NCBI GenBank assembly: GCA_028095005.1
Contig: CM051461.1
Location: forward strand, 164,148,574-164,212,573
DNA: 64,000 nt
Direction of reading: 5' to 3'
Source of the DNA: Rhynchospora pubera
Lineage: Eukaryota; Streptophyta; Magnoliopsida; Poales; Cyperaceae
The notes under the pieces were generated by a model. The model saw only the letters and a list, made by a program, of their open reading frames with translations. It did not search any database and had not been told where the DNA came from. Position 1 is the first letter of the stretch, and every line of letters starts with the position of its first letter. A program made the translations under genes and the position numbers. Shown here piece after piece: positions 22,988 to 34,449 of this stretch.

Positions 22988-24494
22988 GGCTTGCTTCAAC
23001 GCGCTTAAGCCTTAAGCTACTGCCTTATTCAACTTCCTGCAGAGGGAAGCTTTTTTTTTTTTGAAGTCTTATGCAATCCCCGCCTTGTCCGATCAGTGAT
23101 GACGTCCCGTGATTAATATCAGAACCGTCGAGATTAAATCGGACGGCCATCAACTTGCAGTGCATACGCAGAGAATTCGGATCCGACGAAGGGCAGGGAA
23201 CTGGATCTCATATTCTCTTCGATGGAAGTATGGAACCAGGCAAAATAAATGAAAGGACCGAAGTAGGCCATTACAGCTGCTGGCCCATAGAAATAGGTTG
23301 CCTAAAAATGAAGGTCAATTTTATTTTTCGAAAATCTCCAAATTGGTTAATGACTTCATTAGGTCATCCTCTGAAGTTATTTCTAATAGTCTTCCTTCTT
23401 TAACTAAACCACAATTGGTAATTTGAGGAGATCAATATAAGGAATGGATTGGGAGAATTATGACACCGGAAAATTTCTTTCTCCTATATATGAGGAAAAC
23501 AATTTTCTCATGTGGCATGGACACTTTTATGCGCTAGGATACAAGTAAATAGAAGGAAAAAAGAAAAGATTTTGAATATGACATTAAAAAATCATTAATG
23601 ATTTTATGATAAAATTACTTGGGGCCATCTTACAGTCAAATATCAATGGATTAATTTGAGACAATTGGAGAGAGCGTGTATACAATGCTATAATGGAAAG
23701 AGTTTTGCAAAGGAATTTATCATGACACTGAAATTGGCGTGTTGCTTTGCTGAATTAGTTAAATAAATCATGGTAAGTTTTGCAAAGGAATTTACCATGA
23801 CACTGAAATTGCATATTATCATGGTAAGTTGTTGCTGATCTCCGCTTGCAGAAAGGCCGAACTCGGAAACAGGACACGTATGGGGTCTGAAGAGAAGCGA
23901 GTAAGCGACTGATGAGGTCTTTCACGGGTAAAAGCTAGGTTTTGACTTTTGAGGTGCCACTGATCGAAGTCCAAGCAACGATTCTTGTTCCTGGCCTAGT
24001 TGTCAATGATGACACATTTATGCTGTGAATCAGCAGTAAAACAAAGAAGAAAGGTGTGCAGCAGAGCTGGTGTTATGTTTGGAAACTCAACGAGCGAATC
24101 AAACAACAAGCGAAGTTCACGAACTAGGCGAACAGCTCGCCACGGCCCGACAGGCCCTCAAAAGATTGGGTCAACCAGATAAAGCCCGACAATACAAGCA
24201 GACGAGCCGACTTAGACAAAATGCAGAAAGAAGAGGGAGTCTTAAGAAGCCCCGAAGTTCCCGAAGGAAGGACACAATCTCCTGAGGTATAACTCCCAGG
24301 ACCCTACAAACCTAAGACTCGGATTACTCAGAGGAAGTCCCAGAGGACGAAGTGGTCCCAAATACGAATAACAGCTGGACTGACAAGAGCAAGAATTAGC
24401 AGAAATTTGTACTAAGATGACTGACAAGAGCAGTGATTAGCAAAAATTTGTACTATCTTAGGCTATATATATCACCCCCGATCACCTTAGAAAA
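22988..24494. other. Intergenic; possible retroelement debris
   Basis: There is no intact gene. At 23697-23740 and 23775-23815 a 40-bp motif (TTTTGCAAAGGAATTTA...CATGACACTGAAATTG) is directly repeated. The frame at about 24070-24285 (ELGEQLATARQALKRLGQPD) is Gln/Arg-rich and resembles gag-like spacers of LTR elements, but has no diagnostic motif. Confidence 0.35.
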
Positions 24495-24853
24495 TAGGGA
24501 TGAAAACGGATCGGATATGGAGCGGATGTTGGTCTTCCCATATCCGCATCTATATTTTTTTTCCGGATACGGATACAAATACGAATGCGTTCGGATATGG
24601 ATACGGTTCGGGTATTTTCGGATACGGAGTCGAATACGAATATATTTTGTCGGATACGGATACGGATACGGATAAACGGATTAATATTTATCGGATACGA
24701 ATAATATTCATGTCAAATACGAATACGGATCGGATAATGTAAAAAAATTCAAAACCATATCCGCATCCATATTTTTTTGCCGGATACGAATATAAATACG
24801 GATATGTTCAGTTACGGATACAGATTGAAAGTTACGCGTAGTTTTCATCCCTA
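24495..24853. mobile_element. MITE with CGGATACGGATA repeats
   Basis: Inverted ends TAGGGATGAAAACGG and GTTTTCATCCCTA bound 359 bp. The interior consists of CGGATA/TATCCG units on both halves and gives spurious Tyr/Gly or Asp/Thr open frames. The TAGGG terminus suggests hAT-like; no clear duplication was found. Confidence 0.6.
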
Positions 24854-25211
24854 CCTGAGAAGGGAGGCTTCCTTTTTTCTAGAATAAGAATGTACATGAA
24901 AACTGAAATAGAGAGAATGAATTCAACTATTGTCCTGCTCTTACAATCACCTTTTTACTGAACTTAACATGTAAAACACCTTATTGGGTAAACCTCTACC
25001 TTGGACGGTGACACTAGGAAAACATTTATCTAATATAACTGAGTTCACAAATTATTGTTCGATTGACGCTGCCAAACATAAGGGCCACAATAAATGGGGA
25101 GACATTTCTCAATCCAGCACAAAACCTAACAGCGGGCTGTACCTAAATTTAGAAACAATCATATTCATTAAATCTGAAATTTGTACAAAAGGTAAAAGTA
25201 ACGTAAGCTTT
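24854..25211. other. Intergenic, no gene seen
   Basis: No coding signal is recognisable between the MITE and the foldback element. Confidence 0.45.
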
Positions 25212-25403
25212 CTAAGGCTTCGCTCCAGAAGGAGAGAGTCGGAGCGAAGGGAAGGGAGGAGAGTTCGGATAGAGGGAGAGAATGGACGAAAATTAAAGAA
25301 AGCAGAGAGACAGATAGAGGGAGAAATCGGTTACTCCCAAAATCGGAGAGTACCGAGTCCCTTCCCTTCGCTCCGACTCTCTCCTTCTGGAGCGAAGCCT
25401 AAG
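25212..25403. repeat. Foldback sequence with 46-bp arms
   Basis: CTAAGGCTTCGCTCCAGAAG onward (25212-25257) returns as its near-perfect reverse complement at 25358-25403, with a purine-rich loop. The right arm ends in the target duplication of MULE-1, so MULE-1 inserted at or beside the end of this foldback. Confidence 0.75.
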
Positions 25404-25408
25404 AAAAA

Positions 25409-25713
25409 GGAAAATTTTTATAAAAGACAAAAATGCCCCTGACATTTTTAAAAAAGACAAAACACCCTCAGAAATTTTAAAAAGAGCACAGCTATAGCGG
25501 TATTCGGATTGCCGTAACACCTCAGGCCTATAGCGGTATTGCTATTACCGCTGTAGCCCCTAGAGCGGCAATAGCAATGCCGCTATAGGCCTTTTTTTTT
25601 TTCTTTTCGACTGACAACCATGTGGCTTCTGTTTTTTTTCGCAGAAAAAGAAAAGGTTGGTACCTTGGGTTGGATTTTTCCACTATAACGGCAATTCCTT
25701 TGCCGCTATAGGA
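25409..25713 (+). repeat. Left terminal inverted repeat of MULE-1
   Basis: It pairs with 34161-34440. Inside are hairpin modules of the type CTATAGCGGCAAT...ATTGCCGCTATAG. Confidence 0.85.
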
Positions 25714-26040
25714 GTTTTTTATTTTTTTTTCTGGGTGGCAGACAGACTTTACGTGGCAGCAGAAAATTAAAAGGTGGATGGGAGTTGATGACTGCATTGA
25801 TGAGTTGCGAAAATTAAAGAGGGTCCTCCCCTCCTTCCTTTTCAGCCGAGAGAGAGGAGTGTTTTTTGGAAAATTTTCAGCCGTGGGAGAGAGGAGAAAG
25901 AGAGAAAGAGAGAAAAGAGAGAAAAAAAAAGAAGAAGGAGGGGAGGAGGCACGCCGGCCATTGAAGGAGGAGAGGAGCCGCCGGCCATAGGAGGAGGATA
26001 GAAAGGAGAGGAGTCGATAAGCGTCGGCCATTGTAGGTTT

Positions 26041-26990
26041 TATTTTTTCAAATTTTATTTTGTAAATATTGAATGAACGGAAATGTTGATTATTTTTTCA
26101 AATTTTATTTGTTCATGAGAGAAAAAATTTGTATGGAAATATTTATTTTAAGGAAAGAAAATGTTGCTTATGAAAGAAATATTTATTATTTTAGTTATGT
26201 TTGTGATTATTTAATGAAAATTATTGATGAAAAAGGTATGTGAGAATTGTTGATTAAAAATGTCTATTGTAGTATTTTTTTATTTTATTTTGTAAATGTT
26301 GAATGTAAATTGTTCATGAAAGAAAATGTTTGTATGGGAATATTTTATTTAAGGAATTGTTGTTAATAGAATTTTGCATGGGAATATTGTATGAATTATT
26401 GTTAATGGATATGCAATGATGATTTTGTTCACCCAATGTAATAATTAATAATATTGGTTTAGTATATGCAATTTTGTGTTTGTACAATGTAATAATATTG
26501 GTTTAGGATTTATGGTACTATGCACATATATATTTATTATTTATTCGAAAATTTGTTAGTAGTATATGTACATATTCTATATTGTAATTATTGTTCTATA
26601 TTTGTTAGTAGAATTTAATGCATAAATTAATGTACAATTACAATTATTTATTGCATGAAATGAATGTTTGCAAAATTATTATTTTGTAAAAAAATAAGTT
26701 ATTATCATCAATTAGTGGTAGTAAAATTAATGTTTTTAAAAATAAATGAACAGAAAATTTAATGCATAGAGTTAAGGAAAAAAAAATTAATGTTTTGTAA
26801 GAAAATTTTATGTTTCGTAAAATTAATGTTATGAATTAATTATTATGTTGAAAAATTATTTTTGTAGTGATTAATTAGTGTATATAGAAATTAGTATTAG
26901 GAATAAAAAAAATTAGTACATTGAAATTTATTGTATGAATAAATTATTGTATGGTTTGTTTTTTGAATTAAATTTCGTCTATTTCAATCA
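26041..26990. other. AT-rich leader region of MULE-1
   Basis: About 950 bp of very AT-rich sequence (TTATTTTG, AATTATT variants) before the first PMD exon. It may hold the promoter; no specific element was recognised. Confidence 0.4.
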
Positions 26991-26991
26991 G

Positions 26992-29900
26992 ATGAGTTCT
27001 GGACAAGATGAGGCCGGTCCGTCTGGTTCTGCACCAGGTGCAGCCGCTACGACTAGGATTAGAAGACATAGAAATAGGACATGTCCTCCAAATCGGAGAG
27101 CGATAAATGCAACAGAGCGTGAAGGAGATCCAGATAACGGTCCAATTTTATTTGTGCCGAGATCGGATATGTTGATTTCCTTACTTATGGATGAGGTAAA
27201 TATATTTTCCAAAATAAATATTTCAACACACATTTATATGAAAAGTTCTTTATTAAAATATTGTAATTTTTGTATGATTGAAGCGTGAAAAAAATCTCTC
27301 AATATGCGGCCATAGAAGAGAATTGCCAAACGACGTGCGGATTGAAGGTTGGCTGCGGAAGCTTGGCTTGCTTCACATGTCTAAGGTGCCGAATGCCAAT
27401 TTGGATGTATCATTATTGAAGGCTTTGACAGAGTTTTGACGTCCCGAAACTCATACCTTCCACTTTCCTATTGGTGAGATGATGGTCACATTAGAGGTAA
27501 TTTTTTCTAACGAATTTTAAATTATTTATTTATCATAAATTATAGGAATTAAATTATAGTTTAAAAAAATACAATTCTATGTCAAGAAAAAAAAATTACG
27601 AAAGCTAAAATTAAAATAGTAGTTTGTTGACAACTTTTGAATGCCTGATTGAATGTCCACGGGCACATTACCAAAAAAAAAATAGATTATGAAATTAATT
27701 AACGTAACATTCAACATTGTGATGGATCAGGTTTATTCAAATAAAATTACTTATTTGAATTTATTTGTTTCAATTACTTTAAAAAAATAAAATTGTTGTA
27801 TTTATTTCAATTACTTAAAAAAAATAAATTATTTATTTGAATTTATTCCTTATATTTATTTCAATTATTTGAATTTAAGGATGTCGCATTCATATATGGT
27901 TTGCGAACCGAGGGTATTCCAGTGATCGGATCGACGAAAGGTTATGAATGGGCAGAAAAAGTAGCGAGATTGATATGTCCGGTTACTCCAGTGCATCATT
28001 GGGCGAGGCGGAATAAGTATGTAGCTGTACATATTTTATAAAATATTTCATTGTCAAATTTTTTTACTGTATTGTAATGTTTATCATTATAAGAGTATTG
28101 GTTCTGATTACAGGAGCGATTGTCATTTGATGAGGTTGAATTTTTTGCGGAACAAATTTAAGAATGGGCCGGTGGCGGAAGCTTCTGAGGAAGACCTTGA
28201 TCGCTACACTTGTGTCGTTTGTTTGGAAATGTTTGGCACAATTATGTTTTCTGATGCGTCTCACAATACCGTTCCCGTGTACTATTTGGATTTGATTGAG
28301 GTATGAATAAATTATATATTAATTGTGCAATTATACAATTAAACAAATTAAATTATTGTACAAATTGTAGACCAATTATTGTGACTCAACAATTAATTCT
28401 CACAGGGATTATTATATTGTGGTTATTGAGATGTACTAGGCAAAAATTGAAAGAAAGAAATTTAAATTAATGGCGCCATCCTACATATCCTCAAGTTTTT
28501 TTACATTAACTTTCTCTAGGGAAAATTAAATCTGGCCTGCTACAATTTTACTCAAATTTCTTGTTTTAAGTTTAGAAAGTTATATAGGCCGTAAAGTATA
28601 GTTTAAATTATCTTTAAAGAGGTTAGCAAAATTCTCCTAAACTTTTTTTTCCTCTTTTTGTAAAACTTAAACAACACACTCCTTACTGAATTTATCCACC
28701 TTACTGTACTGAAACTCTATATTATACTTGACAATTTCGAACAGGATTGTCATTACTATGTCTTGACTAATGGACAAAATATTTGTCTTGACTAATTTTA
28801 TAACTGGATTATTTTAATCAAGAAAGACAGATTAATTGGGGTGGTGCTGTTATCGCAACTCTGTATCGGTGTCTTGATCGTGCAGTCATGAAATTCAAGA
28901 AGCCGTCAGGACCGTGGTTGCTTCTTATGTATTAGGCATGGTCTTATCTTCCTGTTTGTAGACCTGGCGTAGGTGAAGTGAATGGATTAGGCCTTCCTGA
29001 TTTAGATTCTTGCCCGCCGTTTGCATGGTTTGTACAACCTTCTTTGAATTATTTTATTAAATTATTCTTAAAATTAATTCTAAAATAATGGAAAAAAATA
29101 TTTTGGACGAATAAAATAATTTTTCTAAATTAGTTTTTGGTTATAAAAAAATTAATGTGAAAATTAGTAATGGAGTCATTTACTGTTGCATTAAATAAAA
29201 AAAATTAGGATGGATGTAAAATAAATTAGTAAATTCAATTAGTGTATTAATGAATTATGTATGTTCATTTGCTGTTGAAATAAATTTTGTTTAAATATAT
29301 TAGTAAATTCAATTAGTGTATTAATGAATTATTGTATGTTCACTATCTAAAGGAAATGGAGTCAACCTCGAACATTCGTTCGAAGTAGTCATCACGGGGC
29401 AGTGCAAATTGCTAGAGATTCTTTGGTATTGATGGAAGTTGGTGAAGTGAATTGGCGGCCATTTTCGGAATTTTTTACATTGATGCCACGTCATGTGCAG
29501 GATGGTTCAGTCACATTTTACCTAAGATTGCCATGCATACAATACTTTGAAGTTTGTTGGACATTTCCAGACCGTTGTAGACATCAGCAGGGTTTGGTGC
29601 AGGCTGTTCCTCCACCTTTACCTATTGTATGTTCCTTAACTTATTTATTTTCTTATAATTATAGTTGGAATACCTCTAATTTTTAGTGAATTAACAATTA
29701 TATTTTTTGTGAACTAACAAATTATATTTCAATAGGCATGGAATACTATGAGTAGTCTCTACAATTTTAACCATGGAAGTATTAGAAGTGGCGCAGACTG
29801 GAGGACAGTTTTTGGGTCTATACTCGCTATGTGGGATCCGAATGCTTTGCAGAGTCGAGCTGAGAGTGTAGACCTACGGGCGTGGTCTAATGAAAACGAA

Positions 29901-31203
29901 AGAATGTATGCGAGATACATGAGGGAGATAGGTGCAGCTGAGCTTCCTGTGAGCAGAGCAGACGCGTATGCTCGTTGTCGTCAGTGACCTATTAGTGAGT
30001 TTCAGTATGTTCCTGTGGCGCCCAGAGTACATTCACAGGTTTGTGTAATTCATTTAGTGATTTATCTTAATTATTTCATTTATGTAATATTGTTAAATTT
30101 TTTATGCAAAAAGTTGCTTTTGTTATTTTTTCAAGTTATATACAATTGTATTTTTAATGAAAAACATCTATATACAATTGTAATTCATTTAGTTGCTTTT
30201 TAATGAAAAACAGATATATACAAGTTTTACAATTGTATTTTTTTCGAAAATAAAATTATTGAGTGAATATTCTAATGATCAATTTCATTTAATATTGTAG
30301 GGTAAGAGTGCGCTCGCTACCGCAATGGAGGCCATAGGATTGCTTGCGAAGAAAGGTTGTAGAAGGATTGGTAAGAAAATTCTTCGCAACTGTCAAACAC
30401 AATTGAAAAATGCATCTATGCCATTCCAGTTGGAGGACTTATTAGAGAATGAGGGATATCCACAAAATGTTGACGATGTACCTGATTCTGATAACGAGGA
30501 GCATGATGATCCTGTGCAGTGTGAGGATGATCCTGTGCAGCCTGTATGTGAAATAAATATTAATTTTAATTACTTATTTTTTTGTCATGTGTACATATTA
30601 TATAGATGTTAATTAATTTTGTTACTTATTCAGCCTGAGGATCCGATACAGTCTCATTATACCCAGATTCCAGCCAGTGGTCCGACTCCTAGCCTGTTTC
30701 AGCCATCTGGCTCTACATTGACATCTCAATTTGTAGGTATGTCGTATGACCCCACAGGCATATTTAGTTCCTTCATGCCGCAGTGTCCGCCTTACACCAC
30801 GTTTGGTCAGCCATCCTTTCCATACGTGCCACCATTTAGTAGTCAGGCGGGGCATACATCATACGACCCTGTATTCAGTACAGACCCACAGGGTACTAGT
30901 TCTGGGATCCCATCATTTTCTTCTCAGTTTGGTAGTATGGGTGGGGTAGACTCGTTCAGTACTCTTTTACGTAGTGGCATGTCTCTAGATGGTCAGTATG
31001 GTTCATATGATCAGGGTCAGGGTGATGATGGGGCTCAGGGTGATGATCAGGGTCAGGGTGATGATGGGGCTCAGGGTGATGATCAGGGTCAGGGTGAGGA
31101 TCAGGACGTTCGTACTCCTAGTCCATGCCTTGCTAGAGGACGGGATAAGAGAGCGATTAGAAAAGTTAACAGATTAACATTGTCAGGTAGGAAAAGACGT
31201 TGA
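26992..31203 (+). pseudogene. Plant mobile domain (PMD/MAIN-like) gene, three Trp-to-stop changes
   Basis: Nine exons can be read with GT-AG borders: 26992-27195, 27284-27496, 27880-28016, 28114-28300, 28831-29027, 29353-29626, 29736-30038, 30301-30543, 30634-31203. They total 2328 bases, exactly 776 codons, with phases agreeing at every junction. Exons 2-7 match the plant mobile domain, with features such as HTFHFPIGEMMVTLED, VHHWARRNK and GSIRSGADWRTVFG. This domain occurs in transposons and in MAIN/MAIL proteins that silence transposons. Exon 9 is Pro/Ser/Gln-rich with GAQGDDQGQGDD repeats and a basic tail. In-frame stops occur at 27437-27439 (TGA), 28933-28935 (TAG) and 29985-29987 (TGA), each where Trp is expected. 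Otherwise the gene looks intact. Confidence 0.8.
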
Positions 31204-31205
31204 TG

Positions 31206-31330
31206 CACTTGTAGTTTTATTATTATTGACATGGCTTGTAGTTTTTATATTATGGACTTGTAGTTTTATTATTATTGACATGGCTTGTAGTTTTTATATT
31301 ATGGACTTGTAGTTTTATTATTATTGATTC
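31206..31330. repeat. Two-and-a-half-copy direct repeat, ~51 bp
   Basis: CTTGTAGTTTTATTATTATT followed by GACATGGCTTGTAG... is repeated twice, with a third partial copy, just after the PMD stop codon. Confidence 0.8.
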
Positions 31331-31462
31331 AATTAAAGTAAAACGAAAAAAAGAGGCAAAGGAGGCATCAACCGTTCATATTTATAATAAACTTAAATTT
31401 CAACCGATCCGAACCGTTCAACCGTTCAATATGTTCTCCATTATGGATTGAGTGTATGGATA

Positions 31463-32215
31463 CCAAAAGTATTACGCTAGAAAACCATCAAGGAAGCTTT
31501 CAAAAATTCTCAAAAAAATACACAATGCTTATTGCAGCACCTATTTTGGCATAGTCAAATTTCAAAATTTTTGGATAAACCGTTTGGTCACAAACAAATT
31601 GACAAAAAGCCAAGATAATATAGTTTTCAGTTAAAAAAACAGCTCCGGATGCCAAAAGTATTGCACTACAAAACCATCAAGGAAGCTTCCAAAAATTCTC
31701 AAAAAAATACACAATTCTTATTGCAGCACCTATTTTGGCATAGTCAAAATTCAAAATTTTTGGATTAACCGTTTGGTCACAAAAAAATTGACAAAACACC
31801 AAGATAATATAGTTTTCAGTTAAAAAAACAGCTCCGGATGCCAAAAGTATTGCGCTACAAAACCATCAAGGAAGCTTCCAAAAATTCTCAACAAAAATAC
31901 ACAATGCTTACTGCCGCACCTATTTTGGCATAGTCAAAATTCAAAATTTTTGGATTAACCGTTTGGTCACAAAAAAATTGACAAAACACCAAGATAATAT
32001 AGTTTTCAGTTAAAAAAACAGCTCCGAATGCCAAAAGTATTGCGCTACAAAACATCAAGGAAGCTTCCAAAAATTCTCAAAAAAATACAAAATGCTTATT
32101 GCAGCACCTATTTTGGCATAGTAAAATTTTAAAATTTTTGGATAAATTGTTTGGTAACAAAAAAATTGACAAAACACCAAGATAATACAGTTTTCAGTTA
32201 AAAAAACAACTAATT
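31463..32215. repeat. Four tandem copies of a 189-bp unit
   Basis: Units begin CCAAAAGTATT at 31463, 31652, 31841 and 32031. Each contains AACCATCAAGGAAGC, TATTTTGGCATAGTC and CCGTTTGGTCACAAA. Copies are highly similar, so the array is fairly young or homogenised. It lies between the two genes of MULE-1. Confidence 0.9.
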
Positions 32216-32239
32216 AAATTACATGGTTTGTAATAAAGA

Positions 32240-32470
32240 CTGTTAAAAGGACAGACGTGCTCTTACAAAAACTGAAAAAGTTCTGTGATATCATGCTCCA
32301 TCATGTAAAAGGACATGCGTGATCTGATAAAGCTGAAAAACTATTCACTGCTCCTGGTCCACCCTGTAAAAGATATATGTGTGCTCTGATAAAGACTGAA
32401 AAAGTTTTTTAATCTCCTTGTCCACCCAGGACAAGCGTGCTCTGTTAAAGGCTGAAAAGGTGTCACATTG
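32240..32470. repeat. Degenerate ~60-bp repeats upstream of the zinc-finger gene
   Basis: Four diverged units of the form AAAGGACA(T/G)GCGTGCTCT followed by GATAAAGACTGAAAAAG run up to about 110 bp before the start codon at 32583. Their position suggests promoter repeats; this is inference. Confidence 0.6.
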
Positions 32471-32582
32471 ATTTTTTTTTACATTGAAAAATTCTACAAC
32501 TAAAGTTGTGTTTAAAACTACCCATTCATGAACCAGAATACACAACATCCACTATATCCTTCTTCTTAAAAACTTCACTATA

Positions 32583-33617
32583 ATGGAGAAAGGAAATAGC
32601 TCTAATTCCAACAATGATGCGCCAAACTATCAAACAGCAACCCGGATTGAGTATTGGCCAACTTACTATCATTACCCTGCCAATAGAAATGAACCAGAAA
32701 ATGGAGAATATGAGGCAATATGTCGCTCATGTTATCGAAGTTTCAAATACAATATCAATGAAGACACCACTGAAGAGGGCCACGTACTCAACTTAAAGAT
32801 ACACTACCAGTGGCACATTAATGGTGGGCCGGAAAAAGAACGGAAAGAGTACCAGGATCGGCGATTGCGGGAACACGAAAAGAATATCAACCGGCCAAAA
32901 AATTATGACTTGTACAAAAAATATTACACAGATTCTCAACCCATCCCCCAACAACAACCTAAACCGATGTCAGAACTTAAACCGTGGAAACCATATCCTA
33001 CACCAATGATTGTTTACGAAAGCATATACGATTTTCGTGGAGACCACACAGTGAGCTGTACAACGTGTGGTCAGGTTTTCAATTTCAAAGATACCATTTT
33101 GCGTGACCACTACGATGAACACAAAAGACAAGAAGAGAGAGATGAAATTCAAAACAGATTCAGAGTGAAAGAACAATGGTTCCAAAGGAGAAGAATGGAA
33201 GAGAAGGCTGCCGAAGAGAGCCGGAGGTTGCAACAAGAGAAAATTGGAAAAAAAATCAAGGAGAGTCTAATAAAGATCAAGAAGAGAGATGAACAACGAA
33301 AAATTGCAGTAGCTAGAATGGCTGAGATAGAGCAACAAGAAGCAGAGGCAGTTTTCTGGAATGAAGCCGCTCAATTCGCTGACAACCCTGGTGCGAGTAA
33401 TCAACAAGAACCTGATGAGACTTTTTGGAATGAAGCCGCTCAACTCGCTGAAAACTACGGTGCCATCAATGAACAAGAACATGATGCCGCTTTCTGGAAC
33501 GAAACAGCTCAATTCGCCGACAACCCTGCCTCCAGTACTCAACATGAAATGAATGCGGAAGAAGACCAACTATGGTGGGATGAAATTCTGGAACATGTAG
33601 ATAGTCAATGTCTCTAA
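32583..33617 (+). CDS. Unrecognised C2H2-like two-finger protein in MULE-1
   Basis: I do not recognise this 344-residue single-exon protein. It has two CX2C...HX3H motifs: Cys47/Cys50/His74/His78 with a long 23-residue centre, and Cys159/Cys162/His176/His180 with C2H2-like 13-residue spacing. A charged coiled-coil stretch rich in Glu, Arg, Lys and Gln covers about residues 180-265. Three repeats of about 24 residues follow, each starting FWNEAAQ or FWNETAQ (265-330), and the end is acidic with WW. There is no signal peptide or membrane segment. The frame is fully open with a good ATG, unlike the neighbouring PMD gene. It could be a DNA- or RNA-binding accessory protein of the element or a captured host gene. 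Confidence 0.75.
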   Translation: MEKGNSSNSNNDAPNYQTATRIEYWPTYYHYPANRNEPENGEYEAICRSCYRSFKYNINEDTTEEGHVLNLKIHYQWHINGGPEKERKEYQDRRLREHEKNINRPKNYDLYKKYYTDSQPIPQQQPKPMSELKPWKPYPTPMIVYESIYDFRGDHTVSCTTCGQVFNFKDTILRDHYDEHKRQEERDEIQNRFRVKEQWFQRRRMEEKAAEESRRLQQEKIGKKIKESLIKIKKRDEQRKIAVARMAEIEQQEAEAVFWNEAAQFADNPGASNQQEPDETFWNEAAQLAENYGAINEQEHDAAFWNETAQFADNPASSTQHEMNAEEDQLWWDEILEHVDSQCL

Positions 33618-34160
33618 ATATTTATTACTTTTTAATTTTTATGTATTTTTTAGGTATTTTCTTTTTAAGCAGCAACTAAGTGGATTGTTTTTAGGTACTT
33701 TTTTTCTTTTTTTTTAAGTGAGTGTGCTAATTAATATTATGGTTTTTTAATGTAGTTTTTTTTTTAAAATTGAGTGTGCTAATTTATATTATGGTTATAA
33801 AATTTAGTTTTTTTTCTAATGGTGTGTATATTAATATTATTAATTTTATTTGCATATTAATTATGAATACAAATCATAAAAAAAATAAAAGAATATGGAC
33901 AAAAAATCTAATATTATAATGTAAACTAAAAAAAAATGGAGAGATGTAAATAATATTTTGCTATTAATTTATTTTAGATGACAATTCATTTCTATTATTG
34001 GATGGGGAAGGAGGGAAAAATAATTTAGAGATATTTTGTATATAATATGGAATTTTGTACAAATCTTTTATATAGAATATGAAAAAAAAAACAACAAGGC
34101 ACCAAAATGTGGATTTCCTAAACCTCACTGATGCAGTAATGCCCATACCTGTCTGACCGA
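33618..34160. other. AT-rich 3' flank inside MULE-1
   Basis: Repeated motifs such as GTGTGCTAATTAATATTATGG occur three times in decayed form (33720-33840). No gene seen. Confidence 0.5.
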
Positions 34161-34440
34161 AAAAAAGCCCTATAGCGGCAATGCTATTGCCGCTATAGAG
34201 GAAAAATCCAAAAACCTAAAAGGCACTTTTCTTTTTCTGCGAAAAAAAACAGAAGCCACATGGTTGTCAGTCGAAAAGAAAAAAAAAAAGGCCTATAGCG
34301 GCATTGCTATTGCCGCTATAGGCCTGAGGTGTTACGGCAATCCGAATACCGTTATAATTGTGCTCTTTTTAAAATTTCTGAGGGTGTTTTGTCTTTTTTA
34401 AAAATGTCAGGGACATTTTTGTCTTTTATAAAAATTTTCC
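34161..34440 (-). repeat. Right terminal inverted repeat of MULE-1
   Basis: Reverse complement of the left end. It includes two hairpin modules CTATAGCGGCA...TGCCGCTATAG (near 34171-34199 and 34294-34322). Confidence 0.85.
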
Positions 34441-34449
34441 TAAGAAAAA

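Larger units (their letters stand above)
25409..34440 (+). mobile_element. MULE-1: 9-kb Mutator-like element carrying two genes
   Basis: The 9032-bp element starts GGAAAATTTTTATAAAAGAC and ends with the inverse. It has terminal inverted repeats of about 300 bp and a perfect 9-bp target duplication TAAGAAAAA (25400-25408 and 34441-34449). The long inverted repeats and 9-bp duplication identify the Mutator superfamily. Inside are a nine-exon plant mobile domain gene, a four-copy 189-bp tandem array and a single-exon zinc-finger gene, all on the plus strand. No MURA-type transposase was recognised, so movement would need a helper element. Plant mobile domain genes are known to associate with transposons. 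Confidence 0.92.

Noticed and set aside
22604..22999. Minus-strand 131-codon ORF opposite the gag remnant
   Set aside because: The plus strand shows a zinc-knuckle-like motif and the in-phase junction; the minus-strand frame shows none.
24433..24742. Tyr/Gly and Asp/Thr repeat ORFs
   Set aside because: They come from CGGATA repeats inside a MITE with clear inverted ends.
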